Assembly: GCA_015065725.1 (NCBI GenBank)
Contig: SVPV01000003.1
Location: 49,295-113,294, forward strand
Length of the DNA stretch: 64,000 bases
Direction of reading: 5' to 3'
Source: Oscillospiraceae bacterium
Lineage (GTDB): Bacteria > Bacillota > Clostridia > Oscillospirales > Acutalibacteraceae
Positions within the stretch are counted from its first letter, which is position 1. The number at the start of each line of letters is the position of its first letter. This document shows positions 36,251 to 43,677 of this stretch, piece by piece. The notes under the pieces were generated by a model. That model saw only the letters and a list, made by a program, of their open reading frames with translations. It ran no database searches and was not told the origin of the DNA. Both the position numbers and the translations under genes were made by a program.

Positions 36251-37332
36251 TATGCGTTCTCCTCTTCAAATTTCTTCATAAACTCAACAAGCTTTTCTAC
36301 ACCCTCAATTGGCATTGCATTATAAATAGATGCACGCATACCGCCAACACTACGGTGGCCCTTAAGGTTAACAAAGCCTGCAGCTTTAGACTCGGCAACA
36401 AATTTGGCATCAAGCTCATCATTGCCTGTTACAAACGGAACATTCATAAGTGAACGGTCCTCGGGTACTACAGTACCCTTGAACATCTTGCTGTTATCAA
36501 GGAAATCGTAAAGGATTTTAGCCTTCTTTTCATTGATTTCCTTCATCTTCTCAAGACCGCCCATCTTCTTAATCCACTTAAATGTAAGACCTGCAATATA
36601 AACGGTGTAGCAAGGCGGAGTATTGAACATAGAACCGTTTTCAGAATGTGTATCATATTTAAGCATTGTAGGTGTGATGTCCATAGCGTTACCTATTAAA
36701 TCCTTACGGATAATAACAATAGTAACACCTGCGGGAGCAACGTTCTTTTGTGCACCTGCGTAAAGCATACCGAATTTAGATACGTCAATCGGCTCAGACA
36801 AAATGCAGCTTGAAATATCAGCTACTAGCGGAACATCACCGGTATCGGGTAATTCATTGTACTTTGTACCGTAAATTGTATTGTTCATACAAATATGTAC
36901 ATAGTCAGCATCCTTATCAAAATCAGCAGCTGTAGTCTTAGGAATATAGCTAAAGGTCTTATCTTTAGAAGAAGCAACCTCGCGTGCAGCACCGTAACGT
37001 GCAGCCTCTTTATAAGCCTTATTTGCCCACTGACCTGTAATGATATAGTCAGCCTTGCCGTTCTTTGTCATAAGGTTAAGCGGAACCATTGCAAACTGTG
37101 TAGATGCACCGCCCTGCAAGAAAAGAACTTCGTAATTATCAGGAATATTCATTATCTCGCGTAAATCAGCCTCTGCAGTATCAATAATTGCTTGATATTC
37201 CTTTGAACGATGGGACATTTCCATAACAGACTGTCCGCTCGTACCATATTCGAGCATCTCTGCTGCTGCAGTTTCAAGCACCTCTGTAGGTAGCATAGAT
37301 GGACCTGCACTAAAATTATAAACTCTTGCCAT
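36250..37332 (-). CDS. serC: Phosphoserine aminotransferase
   Basis: Second step of serine synthesis: transaminates 3-phosphohydroxypyruvate with glutamate, using PLP. The 360-residue protein starts MARVYNFSAGPSMLP, has the PLP lysine in YAGAQKNVAPAG, and GHRSVGGMRASIYNAMP near the C-terminus. ATG at 37330-37332 follows TTTGGAGG; a start five codons earlier would place the ribosome site within the gene. It has a perfect promoter. Confidence 0.97.
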   Translation of the reverse strand: MARVYNFSAGPSMLPTEVLETAAAEMLEYGTSGQSVMEMSHRSKEYQAIIDTAEADLREIMNIPDNYEVLFLQGGASTQFAMVPLNLMTKNGKADYIITGQWANKAYKEAARYGAAREVASSKDKTFSYIPKTTAADFDKDADYVHICMNNTIYGTKYNELPDTGDVPLVADISSCILSEPIDVSKFGMLYAGAQKNVAPAGVTIVIIRKDLIGNAMDITPTMLKYDTHSENGSMFNTPPCYTVYIAGLTFKWIKKMGGLEKMKEINEKKAKILYDFLDNSKMFKGTVVPEDRSLMNVPFVTGNDELDAKFVAESKAAGFVNLKGHRSVGGMRASIYNAMPIEGVEKLVEFMKKFEEENA

Positions 37333-37385
37333 AAAAAATACCTCCAAATTAGGACTTACGCCCTATTTTATATTCTATGTGACAT

Positions 37386-37414
37386 ATTATATGCTATAAA
37401 ACTCAAAATGTCAA
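37386..37414 (-). promoter_or_regulatory. Consensus sigma-A promoter for serC-serA
   Basis: TTGACA (37409-37414), 17-base spacer, TATAAT (37386-37391). The leader is about 47 bases. The rest of the 37333-37607 gap holds an 11-base tandem repeat (37550-37560, 37561-37571) before sigK and no identifiable sigK promoter. Confidence 0.88.
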
Positions 37415-37607
37415 TAGAATCGTTAATTATTTGTCAATCTTTTTTGAGATTTTTGATTTTTCCCCGAAAAGTTTGTTAAATAATTAACATACTCCCGTTT
37501 ATTTGCTGTATGATATTTTAATATGATATGGATTACATAAATAATTTAAAACTGACAAGCAACTGACAAGCCATTAAAAACATATAAAACTCTAAAGGAG
37601 TGTTTTT

Positions 37608-38288
37608 ATGTTTTTGAATTTATTTTTTGAACTTTTAAGCAGCATATATTATTTAGCTCTGCACGTCACAAGTGCAGGCTCATTTCCTACTCCCCTTTCA
37701 AAGAAGCGTGAAGACGAGTTGCTTGAAAAAACACGAAACGGCGACCTTAACGCCAGAAATGAGCTTGTCGAACACAATCTCCGACTTGTTGCACATATAG
37801 TGAAAAAATATTATACAACAAACTGCGAACAGGACGACTTAATATCAATAGGTACCATTGGTCTTATAAAAGCGGTATCTAGCTTTAAATCTGACAAAGG
37901 AATTCGCCTTGCAACCTACGCAGCAAGATGCATTGAAAATGAAATTTTAATGCACTTTAGAAATCTTAAAAAGTCATCACAAGACCTATATATAAGCGAC
38001 CCTATTGACACAGATAAAGACGGGAACGCATTGACACTTATCGATATAATCGCCGATGATTACGACCTATCGGAAGATGTGGATACCAAAATAAAATTAC
38101 AAAAATTACGTGTTCTTTTAAACGGAACACTGGATAAACGCGAAAAGGAAATTTTAGAGCTTAGATACGGCTTAAACGATTGTGAAGAATTGACACAACG
38201 TGAAATTGCAAAAAAACTCGGAATATCAAGAAGCTATGTCAGCAGAATTGAAACTGCCGCACTAAAAAAACTCCGTAGACAGTTTTAA
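37608..38288 (+). CDS. sigK: Sporulation sigma factor SigK (intact)
   Basis: Late mother-cell sigma factor. The 226-residue protein has a hydrophobic pro-sequence (about 1-30, FFELLSSIYYLALHV), the core LVEHNLRLVAHIVKKYY, region 2 (DLISIGTIGLIKAV, TYAARCIENEILMHFR) and region 4 HTH (TQREIAKKLGISRSYVSRIE). The gene is whole: no skin-type element interrupts it. ATG follows AAAGGAG; imperfect inverted bases flank that ribosome site. Pro-sequence processing by SpoIVFB is expected from the family. SpoIVB, which triggers it in Bacillus, is also in the window. Confidence 0.97.
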   Translation: MFLNLFFELLSSIYYLALHVTSAGSFPTPLSKKREDELLEKTRNGDLNARNELVEHNLRLVAHIVKKYYTTNCEQDDLISIGTIGLIKAVSSFKSDKGIRLATYAARCIENEILMHFRNLKKSSQDLYISDPIDTDKDGNALTLIDIIADDYDLSEDVDTKIKLQKLRVLLNGTLDKREKEILELRYGLNDCEELTQREIAKKLGISRSYVSRIETAALKKLRRQF

Positions 38289-38314
38289 TAGTAATAAATA
38301 ACAATATATTTTCC

Positions 38315-38343
38315 TTGACATTTTGATAAAATAACAATATAAT
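38315..38343 (+). promoter_or_regulatory. Consensus sigma-A promoter for the YiiX-like gene
   Basis: TTGACA (38315-38320), 17-base spacer, TATAAT (38338-38343). An inverted repeat (ATAACAATA ... TATTGTTAT) spans the -10 and the likely transcript start. Confidence 0.85.
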
Positions 38344-38414
38344 ATTTTTATTGTTATGTTGTACCTTTTCGTTTGATATTCCATTATACTCTAATATAAA
38401 TGTGAGAACTGGTA

Positions 38415-39002
38415 ATGATTAAGGAAAATAAATACAAACAAATTTACATAGTTATAAGTCAAACCGGCACCATTCTTTCAAGAATTTTAAAATTAGTTAC
38501 CGGTGCTGAATATAATCATGTATCACTCGCTCTTTCTTCTGACCTAGAATCGCTATATTCTTTTGGTAGAAAGCATGCTTACAATCCGTTTTTTGGAGGA
38601 TTTGTGACCGAATCGCCAAACTATGGTACCTTTAAACGTTTTTATAATACCAAAGTTTTAGTTTTAGCAATTAATGTTGATTCTGATAGATATAGTTTAA
38701 TGTCAAAAGAAATTAAAAATATGCTTTGCGAAAAAAGCAAATACCGCTACAATTATTTAGGTGTTTGTTTGGCTGCATTCAAAATATGTATGAGTTTTAA
38801 CAATAGATATTATTGTTCTGAATTTGTAAAGTACTTTTTGCAAAACTTTGATATTGATGGTGCTTGCGATTTACCGAAAATCCCACAACCAATACACTTT
38901 TTAAATATTCCTTATGCAGATTTGGTATATACCGGTAAGCTTAAAGACTATAAAAATTTTTATCTTGAAAATTTGCAGTCATCAAATATATCATATAAAT
39001 AA
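38415..39002 (+). CDS. YiiX/YebB-like permuted papain-fold protein
   Basis: A 195-residue protein without signal peptide. The pattern fits circularly permuted NlpC/P60 (YiiX/YaeF-like) enzymes: His of the catalytic pair in EYNHVSLAL (about residue 34) and Cys in YYCSEFVKYFL (about residue 137). Such proteins can be amidases or thiol hydrolases of unknown substrate. The ribosome site is weak. It has its own strong promoter and lies just before tRNA-Ser, which probably depends on its own signal. Substrate is unknown. Confidence 0.78.
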   Translation: MIKENKYKQIYIVISQTGTILSRILKLVTGAEYNHVSLALSSDLESLYSFGRKHAYNPFFGGFVTESPNYGTFKRFYNTKVLVLAINVDSDRYSLMSKEIKNMLCEKSKYRYNYLGVCLAAFKICMSFNNRYYCSEFVKYFLQNFDIDGACDLPKIPQPIHFLNIPYADLVYTGKLKDYKNFYLENLQSSNISYK

Positions 39003-39033
39003 TAGTTATACTCCAAACGGAGTTAACATATAC

Positions 39034-39122
39034 GGAGACGTATCGAAGTGGTCATAACGGGGCTGACTCGAAATCAGTTAGGGAGCAATCCCCCGCGAGT
39101 TCGAATCTCGCCGTCTCCGCCA
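39034..39122 (+). tRNA. tRNA-Ser (anticodon CGA)
   Basis: A complete class II tRNA with long variable arm. The acceptor stem pairs GGAGACG (39034-39040) with CGTCTCC (39112-39118), followed by discriminator G and encoded CCA. Anticodon loop CTCGAAA gives CGA, reading UCG. A TATACT at 39007-39012 may be its -10; the -35 is unclear. Confidence 0.97.
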
Positions 39123-39131
39123 AATAAACGG

Positions 39132-39165
39132 AAATCACACTGTAAGGTGTGGTTTCTTTTTATTT
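39132..39165 (+). terminator. Terminator of tRNA-Ser (first copy)
   Basis: A 9-bp stem (39132-39140 with 39147-39155, one G-T pair) followed by a T-rich run. Confidence 0.85.
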
Positions 39166-39300
39166 TATAGTTTGCGAGATTCGAAAAGACCGATTCGGCT
39201 TGCCGAATTGCGACCTTTCAGTGAACGGTCGCAAAGGTCGGGTGCGTGCCACGAGCGGTAGCGAAGTGGGCGAATCTCGCCGTCTCCGCCAAATAAAAGG

Positions 39301-39334
39301 AAATCACACTGTAAGGTGTGGTTTCTTTTTATTT
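39301..39334 (+). terminator. Duplicated tRNA-Ser terminator (second copy)
   Basis: The same hairpin and T-run as the first copy, 169 bases downstream, as part of the tandem unit. Confidence 0.8.
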
Positions 39335-39460
39335 TATAGTTTGCGAGATTCGAAAAGACCGATTCGGCTTGCCGAATTGCGACCTTTCAGTGAACGGTCG
39401 CAAAGGTCGGGTGCGTGCCATGAGCGGTAGCGAAGTGGGTGAATCTCGCCGTCTGAACCA

Positions 39461-39493
39461 AAAAATCCAAGTCTTACGACTTGGATTTTTTTA
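39461..39493 (+). terminator. Terminator closing the tRNA-Ser repeat region
   Basis: A perfect 13-bp stem (39461-39473 with 39478-39490), TTAC loop and T-run. Its sequence is unrelated to the repeated terminator, so it is probably the original stop beyond the array. Confidence 0.85.
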
Positions 39494-39560
39494 TCCATTA
39501 CAAAACGATGGTATATCATCACGCGTTATCGGCGATAATATAAAAATATATTTCTAAATA

Positions 39561-39589
39561 TTTACATGTGCAAAATTTAATGTTATAAT
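39561..39589 (+). promoter_or_regulatory. Sigma-A promoter for the 5'-nucleotidase gene
   Basis: TTTACA (39561-39566), 17-base spacer, TATAAT (39584-39589), about 47 bases before the start codon. Confidence 0.75.
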
Positions 39590-39636
39590 GTTTAAAACAG
39601 TTTGTAGTAATACTAAACTTAGGAGAATGTTAATAA

Positions 39637-41274
39637 ATGAAAATTTCAAATTTTACAAAATTCATTTCAGTGATTATATCCATATTTTTGTTTATCGGAT
39701 GTTTTGTTGGCTGTAGCAATTCAAAAAACGACAGAACTAAAGATATCGCTGTTATTTATACCGGTGATGTACACTGTGCGGTTGATGAAAATATAGGCTA
39801 TGCCGGACTTTACGAATATAAAAAATCACTAATAAATGACGGATGCGAGGTTATTCTCGTCGACACTGGTGATGCAATTCAAGGTGATGCAATAGGCTCT
39901 TTTTCGGAGGGTTTAGACATCATTGGACTTATGAACGAACTAGGTTATGATGCTATGACGCTTGGAAATCACGAGTTTGACTATGGCGGTTTAAAAAGGG
40001 TTGAAGAACTTGCAAATTTAGCAAAATTTCCTTTTCTTTCGCTAAACTTTATCCAAAAAGACACAAATAAAGCAGTACATAAAGAATATACAATTATTGA
40101 AAAAGATGGTATTAAAATTGCTTTTTTAGGAATTACAACGCCCGAGACCATCACATCAAGCACACCCTCTTATTTTATGAATGAAAAAGGAGAATTTATA
40201 TACGACTTTTTAGGCGGTAAAACGGGCAAAAAGCTCTATAAAGCCGTACAAGAAAGCGTGAATTCTGCCCGAAAAGAAGGTGCAGACTATGTTATTGCTA
40301 TGACACATTTGGGAATTGATGAGACTTCTGAACCATTTACCTCTAATTCACTTATTGCCAACACAACGGGTATCGACGCTGTTCTTGACGGACATTCACA
40401 CAGCATTATTGAATGTGCAAGGGTTAAAAACAAAGACGGCGAACGGGTTTTGCTTTCGGCAACAGGTTCTAAACTAGAAAGGATCGGTGTTTTATTCATA
40501 GAAAAAGACGGTAACGTTTCTACAGGACTTGTGTCAAGTGTTGAAAGCAAAAGCGAAAGCTTTACAAAACTCATTGAAGACGTAAAAAATGAATACACAG
40601 AAAAGTTGGAAACGGTTATAGGAACACTAAAAAACGAACTAGTTGATTATGACCCATCTACAAATGTACGTATTATCAGAAATGACGAAACTAATCTCGG
40701 TGATTTTTGTGCAGATGCTTACCGAAAAATTGGCGACAGTGATATTGCTTTTGCCAACGGCGGCGGTATTCGCACATCTTTAAAATCAGGCGATGTTACT
40801 TATGGCGACATTACAAATGTTCATCCATTTAACAACCTGCTTTGTAAAGCTAATATGAACGGTCAAATGATTTTAGATGCTCTTGAGTTTTCTGTAAGTA
40901 AAACCCCTAATGAAAGTGGCGGTTTTTTACAAGTTTCGGGTTTATCTTTTGAATATAACACTAATATTGAAAGTCCTGTGATTCTTGACGAAGCGGGTAT
41001 GTTTAAAACTATTGAGGGTGAACGCAGGGTCCAAAATGTTATGGTTGGCGATACGCCCATTGACCCACAAAAAAACTACACCGTTGTTTTAAGCAATTAT
41101 ATGTTAAAAAACAGCGGCGACGGATACAGTATGTTTAAAAACTGTCAGATAATTATGGATGAATTTATTATAGATTCAGATGCTTTGGTCGAATATCTAA
41201 AGAGCGGATATAACGAAAATTCAGATGAATATATAAATCCGTATGGAAGCGATAGAATTACAGCGGTTGGTTAG
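39637..41274 (+). CDS. Lipoprotein 5'-nucleotidase / UDP-sugar hydrolase family
   Basis: Surface metallophosphoesterase expected to dephosphorylate nucleotides outside the cell. The 545-residue protein has a lipoprotein signal peptide with Cys at 22 and 26 (FIGC, FVGC). The N-terminal calcineurin-like domain has GDVHC, DTGDAIQG and GNHEFDYG plus DGHSHS. The C-terminal 5'-nucleotidase domain has FANGGGIRTSLKSGD and VHPFNN. Length matches the UshA/YfkN-type two-domain family. ATG follows TTAGGAG. It is probably a single gene with its own promoter. Confidence 0.93.
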   Translation: MKISNFTKFISVIISIFLFIGCFVGCSNSKNDRTKDIAVIYTGDVHCAVDENIGYAGLYEYKKSLINDGCEVILVDTGDAIQGDAIGSFSEGLDIIGLMNELGYDAMTLGNHEFDYGGLKRVEELANLAKFPFLSLNFIQKDTNKAVHKEYTIIEKDGIKIAFLGITTPETITSSTPSYFMNEKGEFIYDFLGGKTGKKLYKAVQESVNSARKEGADYVIAMTHLGIDETSEPFTSNSLIANTTGIDAVLDGHSHSIIECARVKNKDGERVLLSATGSKLERIGVLFIEKDGNVSTGLVSSVESKSESFTKLIEDVKNEYTEKLETVIGTLKNELVDYDPSTNVRIIRNDETNLGDFCADAYRKIGDSDIAFANGGGIRTSLKSGDVTYGDITNVHPFNNLLCKANMNGQMILDALEFSVSKTPNESGGFLQVSGLSFEYNTNIESPVILDEAGMFKTIEGERRVQNVMVGDTPIDPQKNYTVVLSNYMLKNSGDGYSMFKNCQIIMDEFIIDSDALVEYLKSGYNENSDEYINPYGSDRITAVG

Positions 41275-41305
41275 AAAGGAATTAGAATTTTTTCCATTTT
41301 TACTA

Positions 41306-41333
41306 TTTACAAAAACGACCAATTCGATATAAT
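41306..41333 (+). promoter_or_regulatory. Promoter for the DUF3863-like gene
   Basis: TTTACA (41306-41311), 16-base spacer, TATAAT (41328-41333), about 24 bases before the start codon. Confidence 0.65.
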
Positions 41334-41356
41334 TCAACATAAAGGAAGCGATATTT

Positions 41357-42871
41357 ATGAAAACAAAATTTATCAACAGCGTATGTTTTGCTAGAAGAGG
41401 ATATAGTTCGCCGTTAAGAACTAACAACTACCTTTATAGTTTTATGGAACAAATAAAGCTGAACAATAAATACGGTGTTCCTGGTACATATCTATTACAG
41501 TACGATACACTTATTGACCCTATTTACCGTGACATTTTAGCTAAAAATTGTAAAGTTGGCGATGAAATAGGCTTCTGGTTTGAGGTTGTTAAAGACCTTG
41601 GCGAAGATGCGGGCGTTAAATGGGACGGTCGTGAGGGACTAACTTGGGACCACTATGTTAAACCCGGATTTTTAATGTCCTATAACAAAGCCGACAAATT
41701 TAAAATCATAGATACCGCTATGGCAAAGTTTTATGAATTTTATGGCAAATATCCTTCAACTGTAGGCTCTTGGCTTATTGACAGTGAGTCTATGGAATAT
41801 ATGTCTGAAAAATATAAAACAGATGCTTTTATTATTTGCCGCGAGCAATGGGGTATGGACGGGTACACACTATTCGGTGCCCCCTACTACGGTGCATATT
41901 ACCCATCAAAGAACAATATGATGAGTCCCGCAATAAATAAAGAAAATCAAATTAATACCCCTGTATTTAAAATGTATGTTAATGACCCGATTTATTGCTA
42001 TTATGAATATGCAAAGGAAAAATACAACGGTATTAATTGGGGACTGTTTACACAAGAACCGGGTTGGATATACGGTCAAACAAAATCCTGGAATGAGTGG
42101 CAGTTTGATAATCTGTTTGACGGCGAAAAAACCGGCTTTCAGTACCTACAGTTAGGTCAAGAAAACGGTTTTGACTGGTTAGATAGGGTTGAGCCTGCTA
42201 TTATTATGCAGCACGAGCTTCTTAAAGAGCGTAAAGAAAGATACGGCTTTGAATATGCAACAGTTGGTGAAATGGGTAGAATTTTCAAAAAGCAATACTC
42301 CGAAACCCCAGAAAAAGCAGTTGGTGCATTAACCGACTGGAATAATAACAATAATAAATCTGTTTGGTATAATAACAAAAATTACCGTATAAATGTATTT
42401 AGTGACAAAGAAAGAGTTTGGATTAGAGATTATCGTTTGTTTGATGATAATTACAGAGATGTGTATTTAGATAACCCTTGTCAAACCGCTTCTGCTACTT
42501 ATGATACATTACCTTTGATGGACGGTATCCGTTTTAACGGCGGCGACAAGAGAGCCGGTATTTATATGGGAAACGGCGAAATCCTTTCGCACGGTAAAAA
42601 CGGCGAGTTTTACGAAATTAAGGTTGTTGCTAATGGTAAAGAACTTTTAATCAAACTTTTAGATAAAAAAGTTTTAATTGAAAGTGATTCTGACTTTACA
42701 ATTGATTTTACTACATACGAAAACAACACCGCGACTATAACACCAAATGTTAATGAAATTGTTTATAATTTCAACGGTTATACCTACTCGTTAATTATTG
42801 AAAAAGGTGCTTTCCAAAACGGAAAAATCAATAGTGAGAATTCTCAAATTGTTATCTTTGGTAAAATGTAA
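41357..42871 (+). CDS. DUF3863-like protein, predicted (beta/alpha)-barrel carbohydrate-active enzyme
   Basis: A 504-residue protein of unknown activity. The N-terminal two-thirds resemble the polysaccharide-deacetylase/GH-like barrel (NNKYGVPGTYLLQYDTL, GDEIGFWFEVVKD, GSWLIDSESMEYM), which matches my memory of DUF3863. The C-terminal third is beta-rich. There is no signal peptide, so it should be cytoplasmic. ATG follows AAAGGAAG. A strong terminator follows it. Along with the GH127 and GH78 genes it suggests intracellular handling of complex glycans, but no substrate can be named. Confidence 0.6.
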   Translation: MKTKFINSVCFARRGYSSPLRTNNYLYSFMEQIKLNNKYGVPGTYLLQYDTLIDPIYRDILAKNCKVGDEIGFWFEVVKDLGEDAGVKWDGREGLTWDHYVKPGFLMSYNKADKFKIIDTAMAKFYEFYGKYPSTVGSWLIDSESMEYMSEKYKTDAFIICREQWGMDGYTLFGAPYYGAYYPSKNNMMSPAINKENQINTPVFKMYVNDPIYCYYEYAKEKYNGINWGLFTQEPGWIYGQTKSWNEWQFDNLFDGEKTGFQYLQLGQENGFDWLDRVEPAIIMQHELLKERKERYGFEYATVGEMGRIFKKQYSETPEKAVGALTDWNNNNNKSVWYNNKNYRINVFSDKERVWIRDYRLFDDNYRDVYLDNPCQTASATYDTLPLMDGIRFNGGDKRAGIYMGNGEILSHGKNGEFYEIKVVANGKELLIKLLDKKVLIESDSDFTIDFTTYENNTATITPNVNEIVYNFNGYTYSLIIEKGAFQNGKINSENSQIVIFGKM

Positions 42872-42881
42872 TTTAAAACAT

Positions 42882-42923
42882 AATTCCTCGATTGCATATG
42901 AAATGCAGTCGAGGAATTTTTTT
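42882..42923 (+). terminator. Rho-independent terminator after the DUF3863-like gene
   Basis: A 16-bp stem (42882-42897 with 42903-42918, one G-T pair) and T-run. Confidence 0.88.
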
Positions 42924-42957
42924 GTTAAATTTCGCTCATAATATCCTTGGTGATATT

Positions 42958-43587
42958 ATGAAAGAAAGAAACAAAAGAAACTTAAAATTTATACTTATTT
43001 TTAGCGGAATAATTGTGCTTTGCTGTCTTATAATGATTGGTAGTTCTTATTTATATCTTGAAATAAGCCTTAATTCTGCCAAAACAGACACAACCGAGAG
43101 CAATATACCCTATGCCGAGCCACTACCCGAAAGCTCGGGAATTTTACTGTGTCTGCCCGATAATAGCGGATATTTAATATATTTAAACTTTTTGGATGAA
43201 AACATTACCGTTTCTTTAATTGAAACATTAGAGGACGATAAAACAGATTATTTTGGTTATAAGGTGGATTATAGAGTAAAATCCGATTATATAACACTTA
43301 CAAATTTTATTGACCGTTTAGGCGGTATTGAGCTTTATGATAATGGCGAAACACTACGGTATACGGGACTTCAGGTTTTAGAAAAAATCAACAGTGTTCC
43401 AGAGAAAAGCGATTTGACGCATGAGATTATACGCCGATTTTTTCAATCGGTATCAACCTACGGGATTTCAAAAGAGGATTTTATTTATATTATTGAAAAC
43501 ACAGAAACAGACCTTACTGTACCCGACTGCTACTATTGGCCGCCTTATGTTTCAAAAATCGCTAAAAATCTGCATTTTATTAACTAA
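42958..43587 (+). CDS. Small membrane-anchored LCP-like (LytR-CpsA-Psr) protein
   Basis: A 209-residue protein with one N-terminal transmembrane helix (about 11-33) and an extracytoplasmic domain. The stretch VDYRVKSDYITLTNFIDRLGGIELYDNG followed by TGLQVLEKIN recalls the LCP phosphotransferase core. The Arg residues that bind the polyprenyl-phosphate sugar in true LCP enzymes are not evident, and the protein is shorter than usual (about 300-400). It may be a degenerate or pseudoenzyme form. I choose ATG at 42958-42960 because a longer frame starts inside the preceding terminator. The ribosome site is weak. Confidence 0.6.
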   Translation: MKERNKRNLKFILIFSGIIVLCCLIMIGSSYLYLEISLNSAKTDTTESNIPYAEPLPESSGILLCLPDNSGYLIYLNFLDENITVSLIETLEDDKTDYFGYKVDYRVKSDYITLTNFIDRLGGIELYDNGETLRYTGLQVLEKINSVPEKSDLTHEIIRRFFQSVSTYGISKEDFIYIIENTETDLTVPDCYYWPPYVSKIAKNLHFIN

Positions 43588-43603
43588 AACGACAGGCTTT
43601 TAA

Positions 43604-43632
43604 TTGACAAACAATATAAAAAAATATATAAT
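43604..43632 (+). promoter_or_regulatory. Consensus sigma-A promoter for glnN
   Basis: TTGACA (43604-43609), 17-base spacer, TATAAT (43627-43632), about 46 bases before the TTG start codon. Confidence 0.88.
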
Positions 43633-43677
43633 GTGCTTATTATGGGTAATTTTTTATTTCTTAAGGAGGTCTTTACC

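Larger units (their letters stand above)
39102..39459 (+). repeat. Tandem tRNA-Ser-derived palindromic repeat, two units of 169 bp plus partial
   Basis: Unit 1 (39102-39270) begins inside the tRNA 3' end, unit 2 (39271-39439) repeats it with two mismatches (39128 and 39251), and a third tRNA end (39440-39459) is cut short. Each unit has in order: tRNA 3' end with CCA, terminator hairpin, a 12-base exact reverse complement of the T-arm (first at 39174-39185), nested palindromes (about 39189-39239), and a GCG-rich core (about 39245-39270). This fills most of the 514-base gap before the nucleotidase gene. Reading frames inside it are spurious. Confidence 0.9.

Noticed and set aside
37608..38288. 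Skin-like element inside sigK
   Set aside because: The coding sequence is continuous over all 226 residues with normal regions 2 to 4.
39102..39459. Tandem repeat as a CRISPR array
   Set aside because: Units are 169 bp and nearly identical throughout, with no unique spacers; no cas genes are present.
39149..39557. Repeated reading frames in the tRNA-Ser array
   Set aside because: They copy the 169-bp repeat twice, have no ribosome sites, and overlap tRNA ends and terminators.
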